A stretch of 64,000 bases of DNA from the NCBI GenBank assembly GCA_019055375.1, contig JAHQIW010006982.1:62001-126000 (forward strand), read 5' to 3'. Shown here piece after piece: positions 33,861 through 44,456 of this stretch (the stretch's first letter is position 1; each line of letters starts with the position of its first letter). Made by a program: the position numbers and the translations under genes. Source of the stretch: Parelaphostrongylus tenuis. Taxonomy: Eukaryota; Nematoda; Chromadorea; Rhabditida; Metastrongylidae. Below the pieces are notes generated by a model, which saw nothing but the letters and a program-made list of their open reading frames with translations, was not told the origin of the DNA and made no database searches.

Positions 33861-34035
33861 CTAGAATTATTTTTTCTGGATAAGTTACTGTTACCATCGC
33901 TTTCCTTTTCGAAATTTGATTTCGGAGTCATCCTATACTGCAGAGCGAGATTCTGAATGGTAGAATGATTTTCGTGCTTTTCACTAGCAAAACGATAGAA
34001 TTTCTTTGAAACGGTTTCGCGCAGTTCACTCTGTT
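33861..34035 (-). pseudogene. unidentified internal exon with both splice sites, left arm
   Basis: On the minus strand, TCATAG|AACAGAGTG (acceptor) and AATTCTAG|GTAAATTCC (donor) bound 175 bases. The frame inside is fully open: EQSELRETVSKKFYRFASEK, then HENHSTIQNLALQYRMTPKS and so on. The right arm (about 49025-49203, plus) keeps the same frame at the start (EQNEMRETVSKRF) but has a stop and has lost the donor (AAG|AAAATT). A related open stretch upstream at 34446-34264 (KKKIDAVEKTNKMDLSRGLL) may be a neighbouring exon. The gene family is unknown. It runs opposite to the secreted-protein gene. Confidence 0.4.
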
Positions 34036-34263
34036 CTATGATTAAGAAATGTTCACTCTCAAGCACTAATTTAAGCGAGATATATTTGATTACCTTAGAA
34101 AATAGGAACAATTGTAGGCCAAAGTGACACTGATTACGAAATAGAAATATTTTGGACTTTTCATATGATTCATTACGACACTAAGAAATAAGATAGATCG
34201 CCGAAAATTCTTACAGTTACACAAATGGAATGCGACTTCCATCTAAAAATTGTACAGTGAAAA

Positions 34264-34446
34264 CTATATTTTGTATCTTGTCATCGCGAAGAACGGGGAG
34301 AAATTGAAGGCGTTCCACAAAGATCCAAACTTGTTGAGAAACTTTGAACGTTTGAGAAGATGAGCAAGTAAGCCTCTGCTTAGATCCATCTTGTTAGTCT
34401 TCTCAACAGCGTCAATTTTCTTTTTCCATATGATTGCGAATTCCAT
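34264..34446 (-). pseudogene. unidentified coding-like stretch upstream of the 34.0-kb exon
   Basis: A 60-codon minus-strand frame, MEFAIIWKKKIDAVEKTNKM followed by DLSRGLLAHLLKRSKFLNKF. The right arm (about 48615-48790, plus) encodes the clearly related MEFAIIRKKIDVVKKTNKVY and then stops. The frame is thus shared by descent, but no domain is recognised and no donor was identified. Confidence 0.3.
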
Positions 34447-35197
34447 GAATTTACGAGATTTTGTGCCTCATTACAAAATTTAGTGCACTGATGCAAATAT
34501 GCTTCTACTGAATGAGTTTTTAACGGTTTGCATCTACATCCTTATTACTGGTAGTCTGTTGAGACGATCTCATTCCGCCTGTTTCTAGATCCATCAGTGA
34601 ACTCTGTCAAAGTTCTCGTTTCGGCTATTTTTGCCTTTGGGGTGAATTAAAACATATTTTGAGAGTCGGGTTAAAGGGACAGGTTAACGAGAATATCAAA
34701 ACTGAACAAAAACGACTCCTGATTTCTAGAAATTGTTTGCCAAAAACGTTCGACACTCAAAGTTGTGCTTCGCTTCCATCAATCGATATTGTTCACACAA
34801 TTTCTTGAAGAAAACACTTTTAACGTCGGCGCTTCCTAGACAGCATGTTTTTTATTGTTGGGAAAGTTGATATTGTGTCGCTGCATCGCGCGATGATAAG
34901 AATCAAATTGAAGACGTGCCCCCTGGAAACTGGTGCATTCATTTCAATTTCTCTTTAACTGACCTCAGTCAACTAGACCATATTCACTAGAAATTTGATA
35001 CGCATTTGACCTCACTAATCGATCATCTTATGCATCAAGATAGTAGGATCTGTCGCAAAATTTTTTTGGAAAAATTTCACTTTCTATCAAACGAATTCGG
35101 AACCCTAAAAATCTATTCCAGAAATAAGCAAAATTCATGCTCATCCATGTTTACGATGTTTTCTCAAATTTTAGCAAAAAGCAAAATCTTCACAAGA

Positions 35198-36921
35198 ATG
35201 GCGAGACGCTGGACCGACCCCATTATAAGTTTGCTGCTGGTCACAGTCCTGACAGTGTCTGGATGTGGAGTGCTGCCTGGAGGCCTAGGCAAAGAGCAAA
35301 CAGTAAAAGAATGCTATGATACTAACGATAATCCCACTCTGAATAGAAGTTTATGAGCGCTTAATAAGAACTTGTATTTCTGTTTCTCATCAACACTTGA
35401 CAATAGTGATTTTGAAGTTTTTTGATAAAAGGATTCATTTTCGAAAAAATGATGAGTAGAAAGTTCCAAAATGAGGATGTCTTTCTAATTTTATGCTATG
35501 GAAATTACGAAATTTCACTGCAGTGAGCACTAGGGACTTCAATGTCACCGACTTCAAAACAATGCCTATATCGATGATATACACTAACGACAGCAATGTT
35601 GCTTTTCGGTTCCCCGACATATCAACTAGCAAGGAGCAAGCTATCTCGTTTGTTGAGCATGTAGTTAAGCATGCAGTGAGTTTGAAACTTTTAGTTTTCA
35701 AAATATCCTAGCCAATTCCGAATTAGGTGAGGTGCTTTTTTTCGAGCATACGTCGGCCTCCTAGTGCTTCTGTGAACTGTATCGCTCCACTTAGTTTCAT
35801 CAAGCGCTCTTAAAAAACCCGCGCCAACTAGCAAAAAAGTTTGTTCTTCAGGTCTTTCAAACTGTCTAACATCAAGGTCGTAGCTCTTTTCTTCCAGATT
35901 CTGTAACCTACTTGATTCTCAGTCAACTTACTGTCACGGTCGATTACGAGCCTTTTTTGTGTGAGAAAGCTGTTACTCCGGATGATACCAATAGTAAGTT
36001 CTGAATATTGTACAGCCGACTGAAGTATTTCAGGTAGAATCGCAATGAAAATCAAAACGGATTGACAAATAAGAGTTATTTTCCAAATGAAAAGAACAAG
36101 CACAATCTAAGGAGTTACTATAGAAGGTTCTGCAATAAGAGAAATATATCATAGCACATTATTAATATATCATAGCACATTATTAATATCAATATCTGTC
36201 AACATGATTGGGTTCAATTCCAATTTGGACTACGCAGGCCAAACCGTTGACGGTTGGTTGTTCACAGATGGATAGATTGTAGCACAAAGTGGTTGCAAAT
36301 TAGGCGCCGGTAGTGTAACGGGTTAGGGCAGTCGCCCCGCATAGGGTATGACGCGGAAGTTTTGTGCATTACTCTACTTCATTGGTTATCTGTAATAGCT
36401 AAAAACGGAAACTACACGACCAATGATATTTCATAAAGGAGTTTTTGTCATATCGTCAGAAGATATTTGAGAAGGCTCTCAAAGACTAGACGGATTCAGT
36501 GTTCAATAACACTTTCAACTCTTTCAGTTTTTACTGAAGTGACAGAAATCCTCCTCAGACTCGAAGTTCATTGCAGCCATAGGGGACGAATTCTACTGCA
36601 TCATTGTCGGCAACACGGTCACGGGAGTATGCATCCCTTTATACGACGACACACCGTGTGGGGTAGATCAAACAACACTAGGTCCTACTGATAGAAGACA
36701 AAGAAGAATTTTAGGACAAATCACGGTACGAAAGTACTTTTTTCGTACAAATTTACTTTTCATAGGAAGAGAAACCTGTGCAGACCACAAACATGATCAT
36801 GGCGAATTGGCCGACAGCAATGTGGCAGGGTTTAGTGGACAGAGCGGTTCGAATGTTATCATACGGCCCACTTGAACAACACTTCTTCTCGCGAGCTGTG
36901 ACTGTCGGCGAAAGATATTAA
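35198..36921 (+). pseudogene. five-exon nematode secreted-protein gene, left arm (one in-frame stop)
   Basis: Exons at 35198-35288, 35524-35675, 35852-35993, 36559-36725 and 36766-36921 join with consistent phases (1,0,1,0) into 236 codons including the final TAA. Exon 1 encodes a signal peptide ending near TVLTVSGCGVLPGG. Exon 2 has RDFNVTDFKTMPISMIYTND. Exon 3 has HQGRSSFLPDSV and LSQLTVTVDYEP. Exon 4 has FYCIIVGNTVTGVC. Exon 5 has MIMANWPTAMWQGLVDRAVR. This motif order matches, from memory, a nematode-restricted secreted family of unknown function. Donor 1 is GC (CTAG|GCAAAG), donors 2-4 are GT, and acceptors are CAG, CAG, CAG and TAG. A TAA at 35867-35869 interrupts exon 3, so this copy is probably dead. 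Confidence 0.7.
36304..36366 (+). repeat. tRNA-like module 1, left arm
   Basis: GCCGGTAGTGTAACGGGTTAG is A-box-like and is followed by a degraded T-arm and then GTTTTGTGCATTACTC. It matches 46615-46690 (minus) and 55268-55340 (plus). It is followed by the shared tail rather than by tRNA 3' trailer DNA, so it is a SINE-like repeat. Confidence 0.5.
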
Positions 36922-37250
36922 ACCGTGATTTTTCAAAGCAAATATTTCTTTTTAACTGTTATTTATGCATAATACACCATCAACAAAGTGATGAATTACA
37001 TGGATATTGATCAGTCAGAGCAAAGCAATAAACTGCTTTTGCAAACTGAGATAAATTTCGATTCAGTCTTTTCTTTGATAGCTAACTGAAATAAAGTTCT
37101 GTTTTCACTTTAATAAACTATAGAAGCAATTGTGTCGTTTTACCTAAGAAAGTGATTTTCACACATTGATTTTATGAGAATTTGAGCTCATAAGGAAGCT
37201 CGTTTTCTTGTGCATCGATCGTCATAACACTTGTGTACTCAGCCTTCAGA

Positions 37251-37406
37251 ATGGAATTGTCCAAGCAAGAAATTTGTCTGCTCCTCCACTTCCATTACAA
37301 ATTGAGTGTTACTGCTTTTGAGGCTCATCGACAAATCTGCAGTGCGTGTGGTGACGAAATTTGCGATATTCGTACAGCTCATTCCGTAAGGAAGGAGAGC
37401 GCTTGA
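37251..37406 (+). pseudogene. mariner-like HTH fragment, left arm
   Basis: Starts MELSKQEICLLLHFHYKLSV and continues FEAHRQICSACGDEICDIRT, then ends at TGA after 51 codons. The pattern (aliphatic helix, EAHR.I....G.......TA) is that of the N-terminal helix-turn-helix of mariner transposases. The second HTH and the DDD catalytic domain are absent. The same truncated piece is in the right arm and in the third unit. Confidence 0.55.
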
Positions 37407-37439
37407 CCAACAATTGTCTTCATGTGGAAGAAGACTACT

Positions 37440-38353
37440 TCAACTATTGATCTGTCTTTTGTTTGAGCTGAATTGATGCACAAACAAATTTTCCTGTGCA
37501 TTTTGAATATCCGACACTTTTTCTAAAATCGGTGAGATTGAGAAGATGCTCTCATCGCTGTCACTCACTACAGAAAAATTTGTTTGAGAAGGATCACATG
37601 TATGAAAACAATAAAGCAACATGTTCGGATGAACAGCTAGAATGAAGAACATGAATATCCAACTGAAAAGAGTAATTGCGATTGAGCAAAAGCGAAAAAG
37701 TTAGAATGAAAAAGTAAATAACTGAAAGAAAAGTTTGTACGCTCATTCGACTAGCGTTTGGCGTTTTCGCTCAAAAGAATTTGTCATGCATTTTACCGCA
37801 TCCGTAATATTACGAAGGTGAGCAAATGCATATTTGGCTTGTTTAACATCAAATTAATGAAGAGCGTGACTATCGCGAGCCACGTGATCGAAATAAAGAT
37901 CACTTGTGTATCTGAAAAACCGACTTTTTTCGAAACCTGGGTAATATCAATTAGTGATAGCTTTATTTGTGATTTAAACACGAACCATGTTACTACTAAA
38001 AATGGTCAATCGACTTGAGTTATCGATCTGAAGAAGACGAGTTCGTCAAGGTACAAACCAAATAAAATTCTAATATCAACGTGATTTTAGAACTTTCATT
38101 GGCACTTTATTATCCTTCTTCGCAATGTTTTTTTCAATTTACACATTGCAGCATTTCTGACACTCAGTTCGTTTTTTTTTGTCCTCTTCTTGAACGTCGT
38201 AAAATACTTGTTGAGCTCGTTTCCTTGCAATCTCCCGAATAAGCCTGACTGTGACATTCCGTGGGGGTAGTCGTCGTTGACTGTCGGAGAGTATTGGATG
38301 TGGTGTTCGGCCCCAAGCAGACCGAGACAAGCATCACGACTCCTCGGCCACAA
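37440..38353 (-). pseudogene. membrane-protein gene relic, left arm
   Basis: Minus-strand stretches shared by all three units. A basic segment 38330-38139 (SRSAWGRTPHPILSDSQRRL, then IREIARKRAQQVFYDVQEED). A hydrophobic segment 37981-37793 (LSLIDITQVSKKVGFSDTQV, then ITWLAIVTLFINLMLNKPNM). A C-terminal tail 37652-37440 (VVSDSDESIFSISPILEKVS, ending SSNKRQINS) after a short hydrophobic run. This resembles a membrane protein with a cytoplasmic acidic tail. I could not assign a family; a chemoreceptor is possible. Stops separate the pieces. It converges on the mariner-like fragment. Confidence 0.4.
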
Positions 38354-38699
38354 CGCTATCCGATTTTAGTGCTAAACCATGAGAAAAGTATTAGTGATCG
38401 ACAAGCGTTCTTTTTATATAACCGCTTTTAGCGATTACTATATGAATACATGTCCAGTACATGTTGATGATGTACAAAATTCGATGCCAGACGGGAATCG
38501 AAGCAGCATCGTTCACTCTCCGAGGACGCGTGCTAACGAATTTCACTATGGCCGTCTGTTTTTGCTACCACTCTTTGTACGCTACATCACATCATTTTAT
38601 CAGCCGCCGACTGTCAACGGGGCCTGGAAAGCCACATCGGCGTTGATCGCAGTCAAGCTGGCAGATACTGGACATGTATTATCACAAGAATTCTTCTGA

Positions 38700-38773
38700 G
38701 GCGTCGATAGTGCGGTTGGTTAGCACGCCCCTCATAAGGGGTGAAGAGCGGGTTCGATTCTCGCTTGATGTCA
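38700..38773 (+). repeat. tRNA-like module 2, left arm (full cloverleaf can be drawn)
   Basis: GCGTCGA pairs over 7 bp with TTGATGT using G-U pairs. The D-arm is GTGC/GCAC and the T-arm GCGGG-TTCGATT-CTCGC. The anticodon loop region reads CTCATAA (CAT), but the loop appears one base short with the best stem. It is followed by the shared tail AAAGTTTTGCACGTCTCTCAAC. The tail and the copies at 44457 and 57956 mark it as a repeat rather than a working tRNA. Confidence 0.5.
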
Positions 38774-40600
38774 AAGTTTTGCACGTCTCTCAACATTATT
38801 AGATTTTATTCACTGATAATATCGCAAGTCATCTTCTATCATCTTCTATCAGTAAGCTATACGTGTTTCTTATGATTACTGTTTTCACGAATGTGTGTGT
38901 CCCATATCGCTTCTTGATCTCCGTTCGGCTGTCTTTAGTGGATGCGCTACGCATCGAATTCATCAAGCATCGTTAGGGATGACTGGATGATGCCTTCGGT
39001 GACTCGCAGTGGCCTGCCCGTGTATCAGGCCAATGCTGCTATTGCTTCGAATAAATCTGCTCCTAAATCCTCAATTCTGGTATTATAAATTTTGTGGATT
39101 AACTTGGGAACGAAATCGAACAAGAGATTATGAGCATGGTTTTCTTTTGACATTTTTGTATTCCTGCGACTCCATAGTCACTGATCATTTAGAGTTGCGG
39201 TTTTCTTGTGACAGGTGGACTATCTTTGTACCTCCGATGAGATAAAGCCTCATATGATAAGAAAGTCAATATATAATATATATAAATAAATATAAATAAT
39301 ATACATATTAATATAAATGCAATAATATACAAAAGTAAATGTCAAAAATATTTAAGAGAATCGAGTGGTAAGGAAAAATTCGACCTCAGACTGGGGATGA
39401 AGCTGCGTTTCACCTAGACTGGTGGTCCGTGCTTGGGATTCGACTAATATAAGTTGGTATTGAGTTGAAAAAGTGCAGAAACGTCAATCTTGTCGTAATG
39501 CTAGATGGCTTTGATGTTAAAACAACTTAACCATTCAAACTTTGACTTTAAATGAGATCCATATCTCAAATGTATTTGTTTCTAAGTCATAGCTTTTGTT
39601 GCATTGTGAAAGCAATTATGGTGCATATTCAAATTGTGCATCTTCACGTAACTCCATCGTGACGTTTTCTTCTACTTCCATTTTACATCTTATTCAATTA
39701 ATGCATTAGCAACGTCACTGTCAATCCTAGAAGTTTTCCAAGTGGTCCTAAATATCATCCAATATTGTTCATTATTGAGCACATTTTCTAGTATGCAAAG
39801 GGTTTTTTCACTTGTGTTATGATGTGATCTACTTCAATGGCTAGGTTGTTTTAATGCACAGTCAGATCGAAAGATGCGCTTTCTCTTAACTTCGGCATCA
39901 AAGTCTATGTGTAAATATCAGTCACTAAACTTTTTTATTCGGCGTGAGGTTGATAATCGTGGTAGTAGTGTCAGCATTGGTAAAAGTGTAGCTCGTTGAT
40001 CGACGTTTCGGAAACACTGCCTTTTTCAAAGCATGAACGTACCCTCTTATAAAATTCGTATGAATCGGTGAAATGATGCCGTTCCATAGGTCAAGTTAGG
40101 AAATCAAACTAGGAGATTGAAAGAGATTTTTAAAAAGCAAACACATATTTGAGTTTCTTTGCAGCTTGTGCTATGATCTGAGTATTAGCACGCCAAGGAG
40201 TTTTGGTCCAGCGAAATATAAGCGAGATAAGAGGAAAAAGCACGCGGTCCTATGAAACATGATTTATTTTGAATGGTGCAGTATTATAAAGAGGTTCCTT
40301 GAAGAAAGGCGATGTGCGGCTGTAATCTCAAGTCTCAGCTTTCGAATGGTTACTAACACTACCAAAAAATTTCTTATCTAGCGAACGAAATCGATTTTTC
40401 ATTTTTCACTCTTAATCAAAAACAACCTTGTATTTTATTCGAACTAAAAATTGATTCGACTGAAGATTTAATCGACGAAGTGTTCGAAACAAAAATTTCA
40501 CTCATTTCAGATAGTGGGAAATATCCGGCTTGTAAAGTTACGAGTTCTGCCTGGGTTTTGGAGGTGTTTGACTGAGTGAATCAAAAATCACTTTGAATTT
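38774..40600. other. conserved but non-coding inner left arm
   Basis: Mirrored by about 42250-44450. Contains an AT-rich run (39255-39330) and a PLE-type 3' end on the minus strand at about 39905-40100 (GTTTCGG..GCCTTTTTCAAAGCATG), mirrored at 42780-42945 and related to 61490-61660. 39470-39690 also matches 58540-58765. No open frame is conserved between the arms here. Confidence 0.6.
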
Positions 40601-40602
40601 TC

Positions 40603-40642
40603 TAGGCTCTGAGGAGGGTAAGACTCTCCGAAACACTAGCCA
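40603..40642 (+). ncRNA. hammerhead-ribozyme-like motif, left arm
   Basis: GGCT | CTGAGGA | GGGTAAGACTCTCC | GAAAC | ACT | AGCC. Stem I is GGCT with AGCC (four pairs), compared with AGCT/AGCT at 24287, so both sides changed together. The core is kept except that the last triplet is ACT, not NUH with a GC partner, which weakens stem III. Probably a decayed copy. Confidence 0.4.
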
Positions 40643-40715
40643 TTGTGTTATATTATATCACTGTACTGCTAAACTGCAATATCATTTCCTCATTTTTTTT
40701 TCATTCACCTCAGTT

Positions 40716-41466
40716 CCGGCTAACAGGCAATTCGCACTTCCACAAAGAGAGGCTGCCGGCGCGCTCTCTAATGCTAGAGTGGTAGTTCTCTAGTGAAATT
40801 TTTACTTTCTTTGTTAATAAATGGGATTTCTGAGTCAGTAGATGGTCAAATATGATAGAACAGACTTCAGTAAGATAATTTTTCCATCAGAAATAAGGTG
40901 ATTGCTCCATCTATATTCCACACTTTTGAAGGAAAAAACCAAGTATTGATGAAAAGGCTAAATTTAGAGCCCTTATCGAACATTCCTATAATATTTTATC
41001 TATACTTGCCCACGATTCAATGGAATTTATCTTATATTTTTTCACTCTTACATACTTTATTACATAAAGTACATAAAAGTCGTTATACCGGCTGGGAATT
41101 TGGAAAGCAATGAATAGTTCGTCAAAAGTAGTGCTACTTATTTCATGCGATATTACTAGATCGATGAACCTTAATATTTTTCTGACTATTAAGGCACTTT
41201 GAGTACCCATTTCTTAGATCAGTAAGTGATGCTGTTCGAGTTCTTATTCGTAACTATGGTATACGAAGAACAGATGGAAATATGCGGTCCTTTTTCATTC
41301 TCTCTACCGGGTTTGAGCCCTTCAGTAAAACGTATTTTTTCTAAAACTGTTGGACAATCAGTAGTTGAAATCAAGTGAATTTGAATGACAACATATTTTT
41401 TTTATTGAAGAAAGTGTTTTCTGCTCTGTAACAGTCGAAATATGATTTTGTTTACATTCAAGCATT
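40716..41466 (+). repeat. dispersed 750-bp repeat, copy 2 (left arm, next to the axis)
   Basis: Same-strand match to 8684-9432 along its whole length. Only its first 300 bp are mirrored in the right arm (41848-42137). The inner 440 bp are missing there, which shows a right-arm deletion rather than a left-arm insertion, because copy 1 at 8.7 kb has the full sequence. Confidence 0.8.
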
Positions 41467-41479
41467 TAATCTCAGGACC

Positions 41480-41735
41480 GACTATCTATTAACCTCGGCA
41501 TAGTTCGAATAAATGAGTATTTTCTTCTGTCTAGCCGTTCCGAGGTGTTATTGATATTATTTATTGAATATCTGCGAAGCATACAACAATGCAGTTAATA
41601 TTGCAGCATGATTATTACAACAGTAGTGGTGGCTTATGTTTCGGCAAGGTTCGCCATCTTCACTGCCTGGAAAGGTCAAATTGATCAGCATGTTATTAGA
41701 CGCAAGGCCTCCATGACTTTCCTATGCGTCCCAAA
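41480..41735 (-). mobile_element. PLE 3' end, left of the palindrome axis
   Basis: The minus strand matches the 3' UTR of elements A and B (ATGAGTATTTTCTTCTGTC at 41514 corresponds to 1607). The outer flank reads GAGGTTAATAGATAGTCGGTC on the minus strand. Only the 3' UTR is present. Confidence 0.75.
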
Positions 41736-41847
41736 AACTTGTTCCTTACGTTTTCTGCTTGGGTTATGGAGGCTTTCAGTCTAACAATTTGCTGATCAAT
41801 TTTACCTTTCCAGGCACTGAAGATGGCGAACCTTGCCTCAAATTGTG
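41736..41847 (+). mobile_element. PLE 3' UTR piece, right of the palindrome axis
   Basis: AACAATTTGCTGATCAATTT to AGATGGCGAACCTTGCC is the reverse complement of 41655-41715. It is cut off at 41847 by the right-arm deletion. The two PLE pieces are head to head, with fewer than about 45 unpaired bases at the axis. Confidence 0.75.
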
Positions 41848-42211
41848 GGCAAGTATAAATAAAATATTATAGAAATGTTCGATAAGGGCTCTAAATTTAG
41901 CCTTTTCATCAATACTTGGTTTTTCCTTCACAAGTGTGGAATATAGATGGAACAATCACCTTATTTCTTATGAAAAGATAATCTTATTGAAGTCTGTTTT
42001 ATTAGATTTGACCATTTACTGACTCAGAAATCCCATTTATCGTCAAAGAAAGTGAAAATTTCATAAGAAAATTAGCCCTCTGGCATTACAGAGCGCGCCA
42101 GCAGCCTCTCTTTGTGGAAGTCCGAACTGCCTCTTAGCAGAAATGATGAATGAAAAAAAATTAGAAAATGATATTGCAGTTCAGTAATACAGTGGTTTAA
42201 TATAATACAAT

Positions 42212-42250
42212 GGCTAGCGTTTCGGAAAGTCTCACCTTCCTCAGAGCTTG
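42212..42250 (-). ncRNA. hammerhead-ribozyme-like motif, right arm
   Basis: The minus strand reads AAGCT | CTGAGGA | AGGTGAGACTTTCC | GAAAC | GCT | AGCC. Core boxes are present; the triplet is GCU and stem II is weak. It is the mirror copy of 40603-40642. Confidence 0.35.
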
Positions 42251-42977
42251 GAAAGATCAAAGTGATTGGCAATGACCGCAGTCAAACACCTCTATATTCC
42301 CGGCAGAACTCGTAATATCACAAGCCGGATAGTTCCCACGATCTGAAACAAGTACTATTTTTGTTTTATACACTTCGTCGATTAAACCTTCAAAGAGAAT
42401 CGCATACTCAGACGAATCAACTTCTAATTTGAATAAAACAGCATATTATTTCTGATTAGGAGAACGAATGAAAAATCGATCTCATCCGCTGGAAAAGATT
42501 TTTCATAGAAGTGTCAGTAACCATTCGAATGCTGAGACTTGAGACTGTAACCGCACATCGCCATTTTTCAAAACATCCCTTCATAATACTGCAACATTTA
42601 GAATAAAATCATGTTTCATGAGACCGCGTACTTTTATCTCTTATCTCGCTTACATTTCGCTGGACAAAACTTCTTGGCGCGCTAATACTCAGACCATAGC
42701 ACAAGCTTCAAAAAACTCAGAAATGTGCTTGCCTTCTGAAGAGCTCTTTTGATCTCCTAGTTCGATTTCCTAACTTGACGTATGGGACGGCATCATTTCA
42801 CCAATTCATACGAATATTGATAAGAGGGTACGTCCACGCTTTGAAAAAGGCAGGGTTTTCGAAACGTCGATCAATGAGCTACACTATTACCACTGCTGAT
42901 ACTACTACCACGATTACCAACCTCACGTCGGATAAAAATGTTTAGTCATTGAGATATATTATATATAATATATATAT

Positions 42978-43277
42978 GAGCGCATGTGGCGCAGTGGTTA
43001 GAGGTGCCCTGCGTCGCACACGAGGTCAATGGTTCGACCTCGCGCTTATGGCTCACCAAGCCTTCCATCTCTCCGGGGTCGGTAAATTGGTAGCAGATAG
43101 GTCTCAGACTTGTCTGGGAGGATAAGCAGCACTGACTCGGTTCAGCGGGAGGCCTCCGCGAGTCATTGTAAAGGCCAGATATGCATTCAATCACCTCAAA
43201 CGAAGTTAAAAAAATTGAAGTCGAATGCATGGCGCATCCTTAGGGATTGATCAACGCCGAGAGCTTTATCCTTTATC

Positions 43278-43284
<7 letters not shown>
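42978..43284 (+). mobile_element. tRNA-derived SINE, right arm only
   Basis: Best-preserved copy: A box TGGCGCAGTGGTTAGAGG, B box GGTTCGACCTC, the full body, and a TTTATCC-type tail (CTTTATCCTTTATCCTTTAT). It is bordered by AT-rich ATATATTATATATA sequence on both sides. The mirror position in the left arm (about 39925) has no SINE, so it inserted after the arms separated. Confidence 0.85.
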
Positions 43285-43323
<39 letters not shown>

Positions 43324-43335
43324 TATATACATAGA
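43285..43335. repeat. (TA)n simple repeat after the SINE tail
   Basis: Runs of TATATATATA with single-base breaks, continuing from the SINE tail. Possibly an expanded target site or tail. Confidence 0.75.
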
Positions 43336-44456
43336 CTTTGATGCTGAGGTTAATAGAAAGTGTGTCCTTCGAATTGACTGAGCATTAAAACCACCTAGCG
43401 ACTGAAGTACATCACATCCCAACACAAGTAAAAAGCACCCTTCGCATACTAGAAAATGTCTTCAATAATGAACAATATTAAGTGATATTTACGATCATTT
43501 GGAAAATTTCTAGGTTTGACACTGACGTTGCAATAATGCATCAATTGAATAAGAAGTATAATGGAAGTAGAAGAAAACGTCACGATGGAGTTACATGAAG
43601 ATGGCAGTCTGAATATGAACCGTAACTGCTTTCACAATGCAGCAAAAGCTATGACTTAGAAACAATTACAAATGAGATATGAAACTCATTCAAAGTCAAA
43701 GTTTATATGGTTAGTTGTTTTAACATCAGAGTCATCCAGCAACACGACAAGATTGACGTTTCTGCACTTTTTCAACTCAATACCAACTTATATTAGTCCA
43801 GTCCCATGCACGTACCACCAGAATAGGTGAAACGCAGCTTCATCTCCAATCTGAGGTCGAATTTTTTCTTACCACTCGATTCTCTCAAATATATTTTGAT
43901 ATTGACTTTTGCATATTATTTGTATTTATATTACTATGTATATTAACTATATTTATTTATGTATATTATATATTGACTTTCTTAGCATTTAAGGCTTTAT
44001 CTCATCGGAGGTACAAAGATAGTCCACCTGTCACAAGAAAACCGCAACTCTAAATGATCAGTGACTATGGAGTCGCAAGAATGCAAAATGTCAAAAGAAA
44101 ACCATGCTCATAATCTCTTGTTCAATTTCGCTCCCAAGTTATTCCACAAAATTTATAAGACCAGAGTTGAGGAATTAGGAGCTTATTCATTCGAAGCAAT
44201 AGCAGCATTGGCCTGATACACGAGCAGGCCACTGCGAGTCACCGAAGGCAGCATCCAGTCATCCCTAACGATGCTTGATCAATTCGATGCGTAGTGCATC
44301 CACTAAAGGCAGCCGAATGGGGATCAAGAAGCCATCTGGGAGACACAAATTCGTGAAAACAGTAATCATAAGAAACACGTATAGTAAATGATAGAAGATG
44401 GCTTGTAATGTGATCAGTGAATAAAATCTAATAATGTTGAGAGACGTGCAAATTTT

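Larger units (their letters stand above)
28268..41735. repeat. left arm of the 26.4-kb imperfect palindrome
   Basis: Reverse-complement similarity to 41736-54672 was followed by eye at more than a dozen landmarks along the arm: 28268/54672, 28380/54560, 29370/53700, SINE 29692/53370, piggyBac 30.0-32.6/50.5-53.0, 33.05/50.0, 33.86/49.2, gene 35.2-36.9/46.0-47.8, 37.25/45.7, 38.7/44.5, 39.5/43.8, 40.2/42.7, 40.62/42.23 and 41.66/41.83 kb. A hand count over exon 5 gives about 14 differences in 135 bases. Indels are common. Confidence 0.9.

Noticed and set aside
36467..36691. 74-codon plus-strand frame as a separate gene
   Set aside because: It is a shifted reading of exon 4 of the secreted gene. 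The exon frame (FYCIIVGNTVTG) is the one conserved in all copies.
38700..38773. Functional tRNA gene
   Set aside because: A cloverleaf can be drawn, but it relies on several G-U pairs, the anticodon loop is short, the mirror copies have other anticodons, and a non-tRNA tail is conserved.
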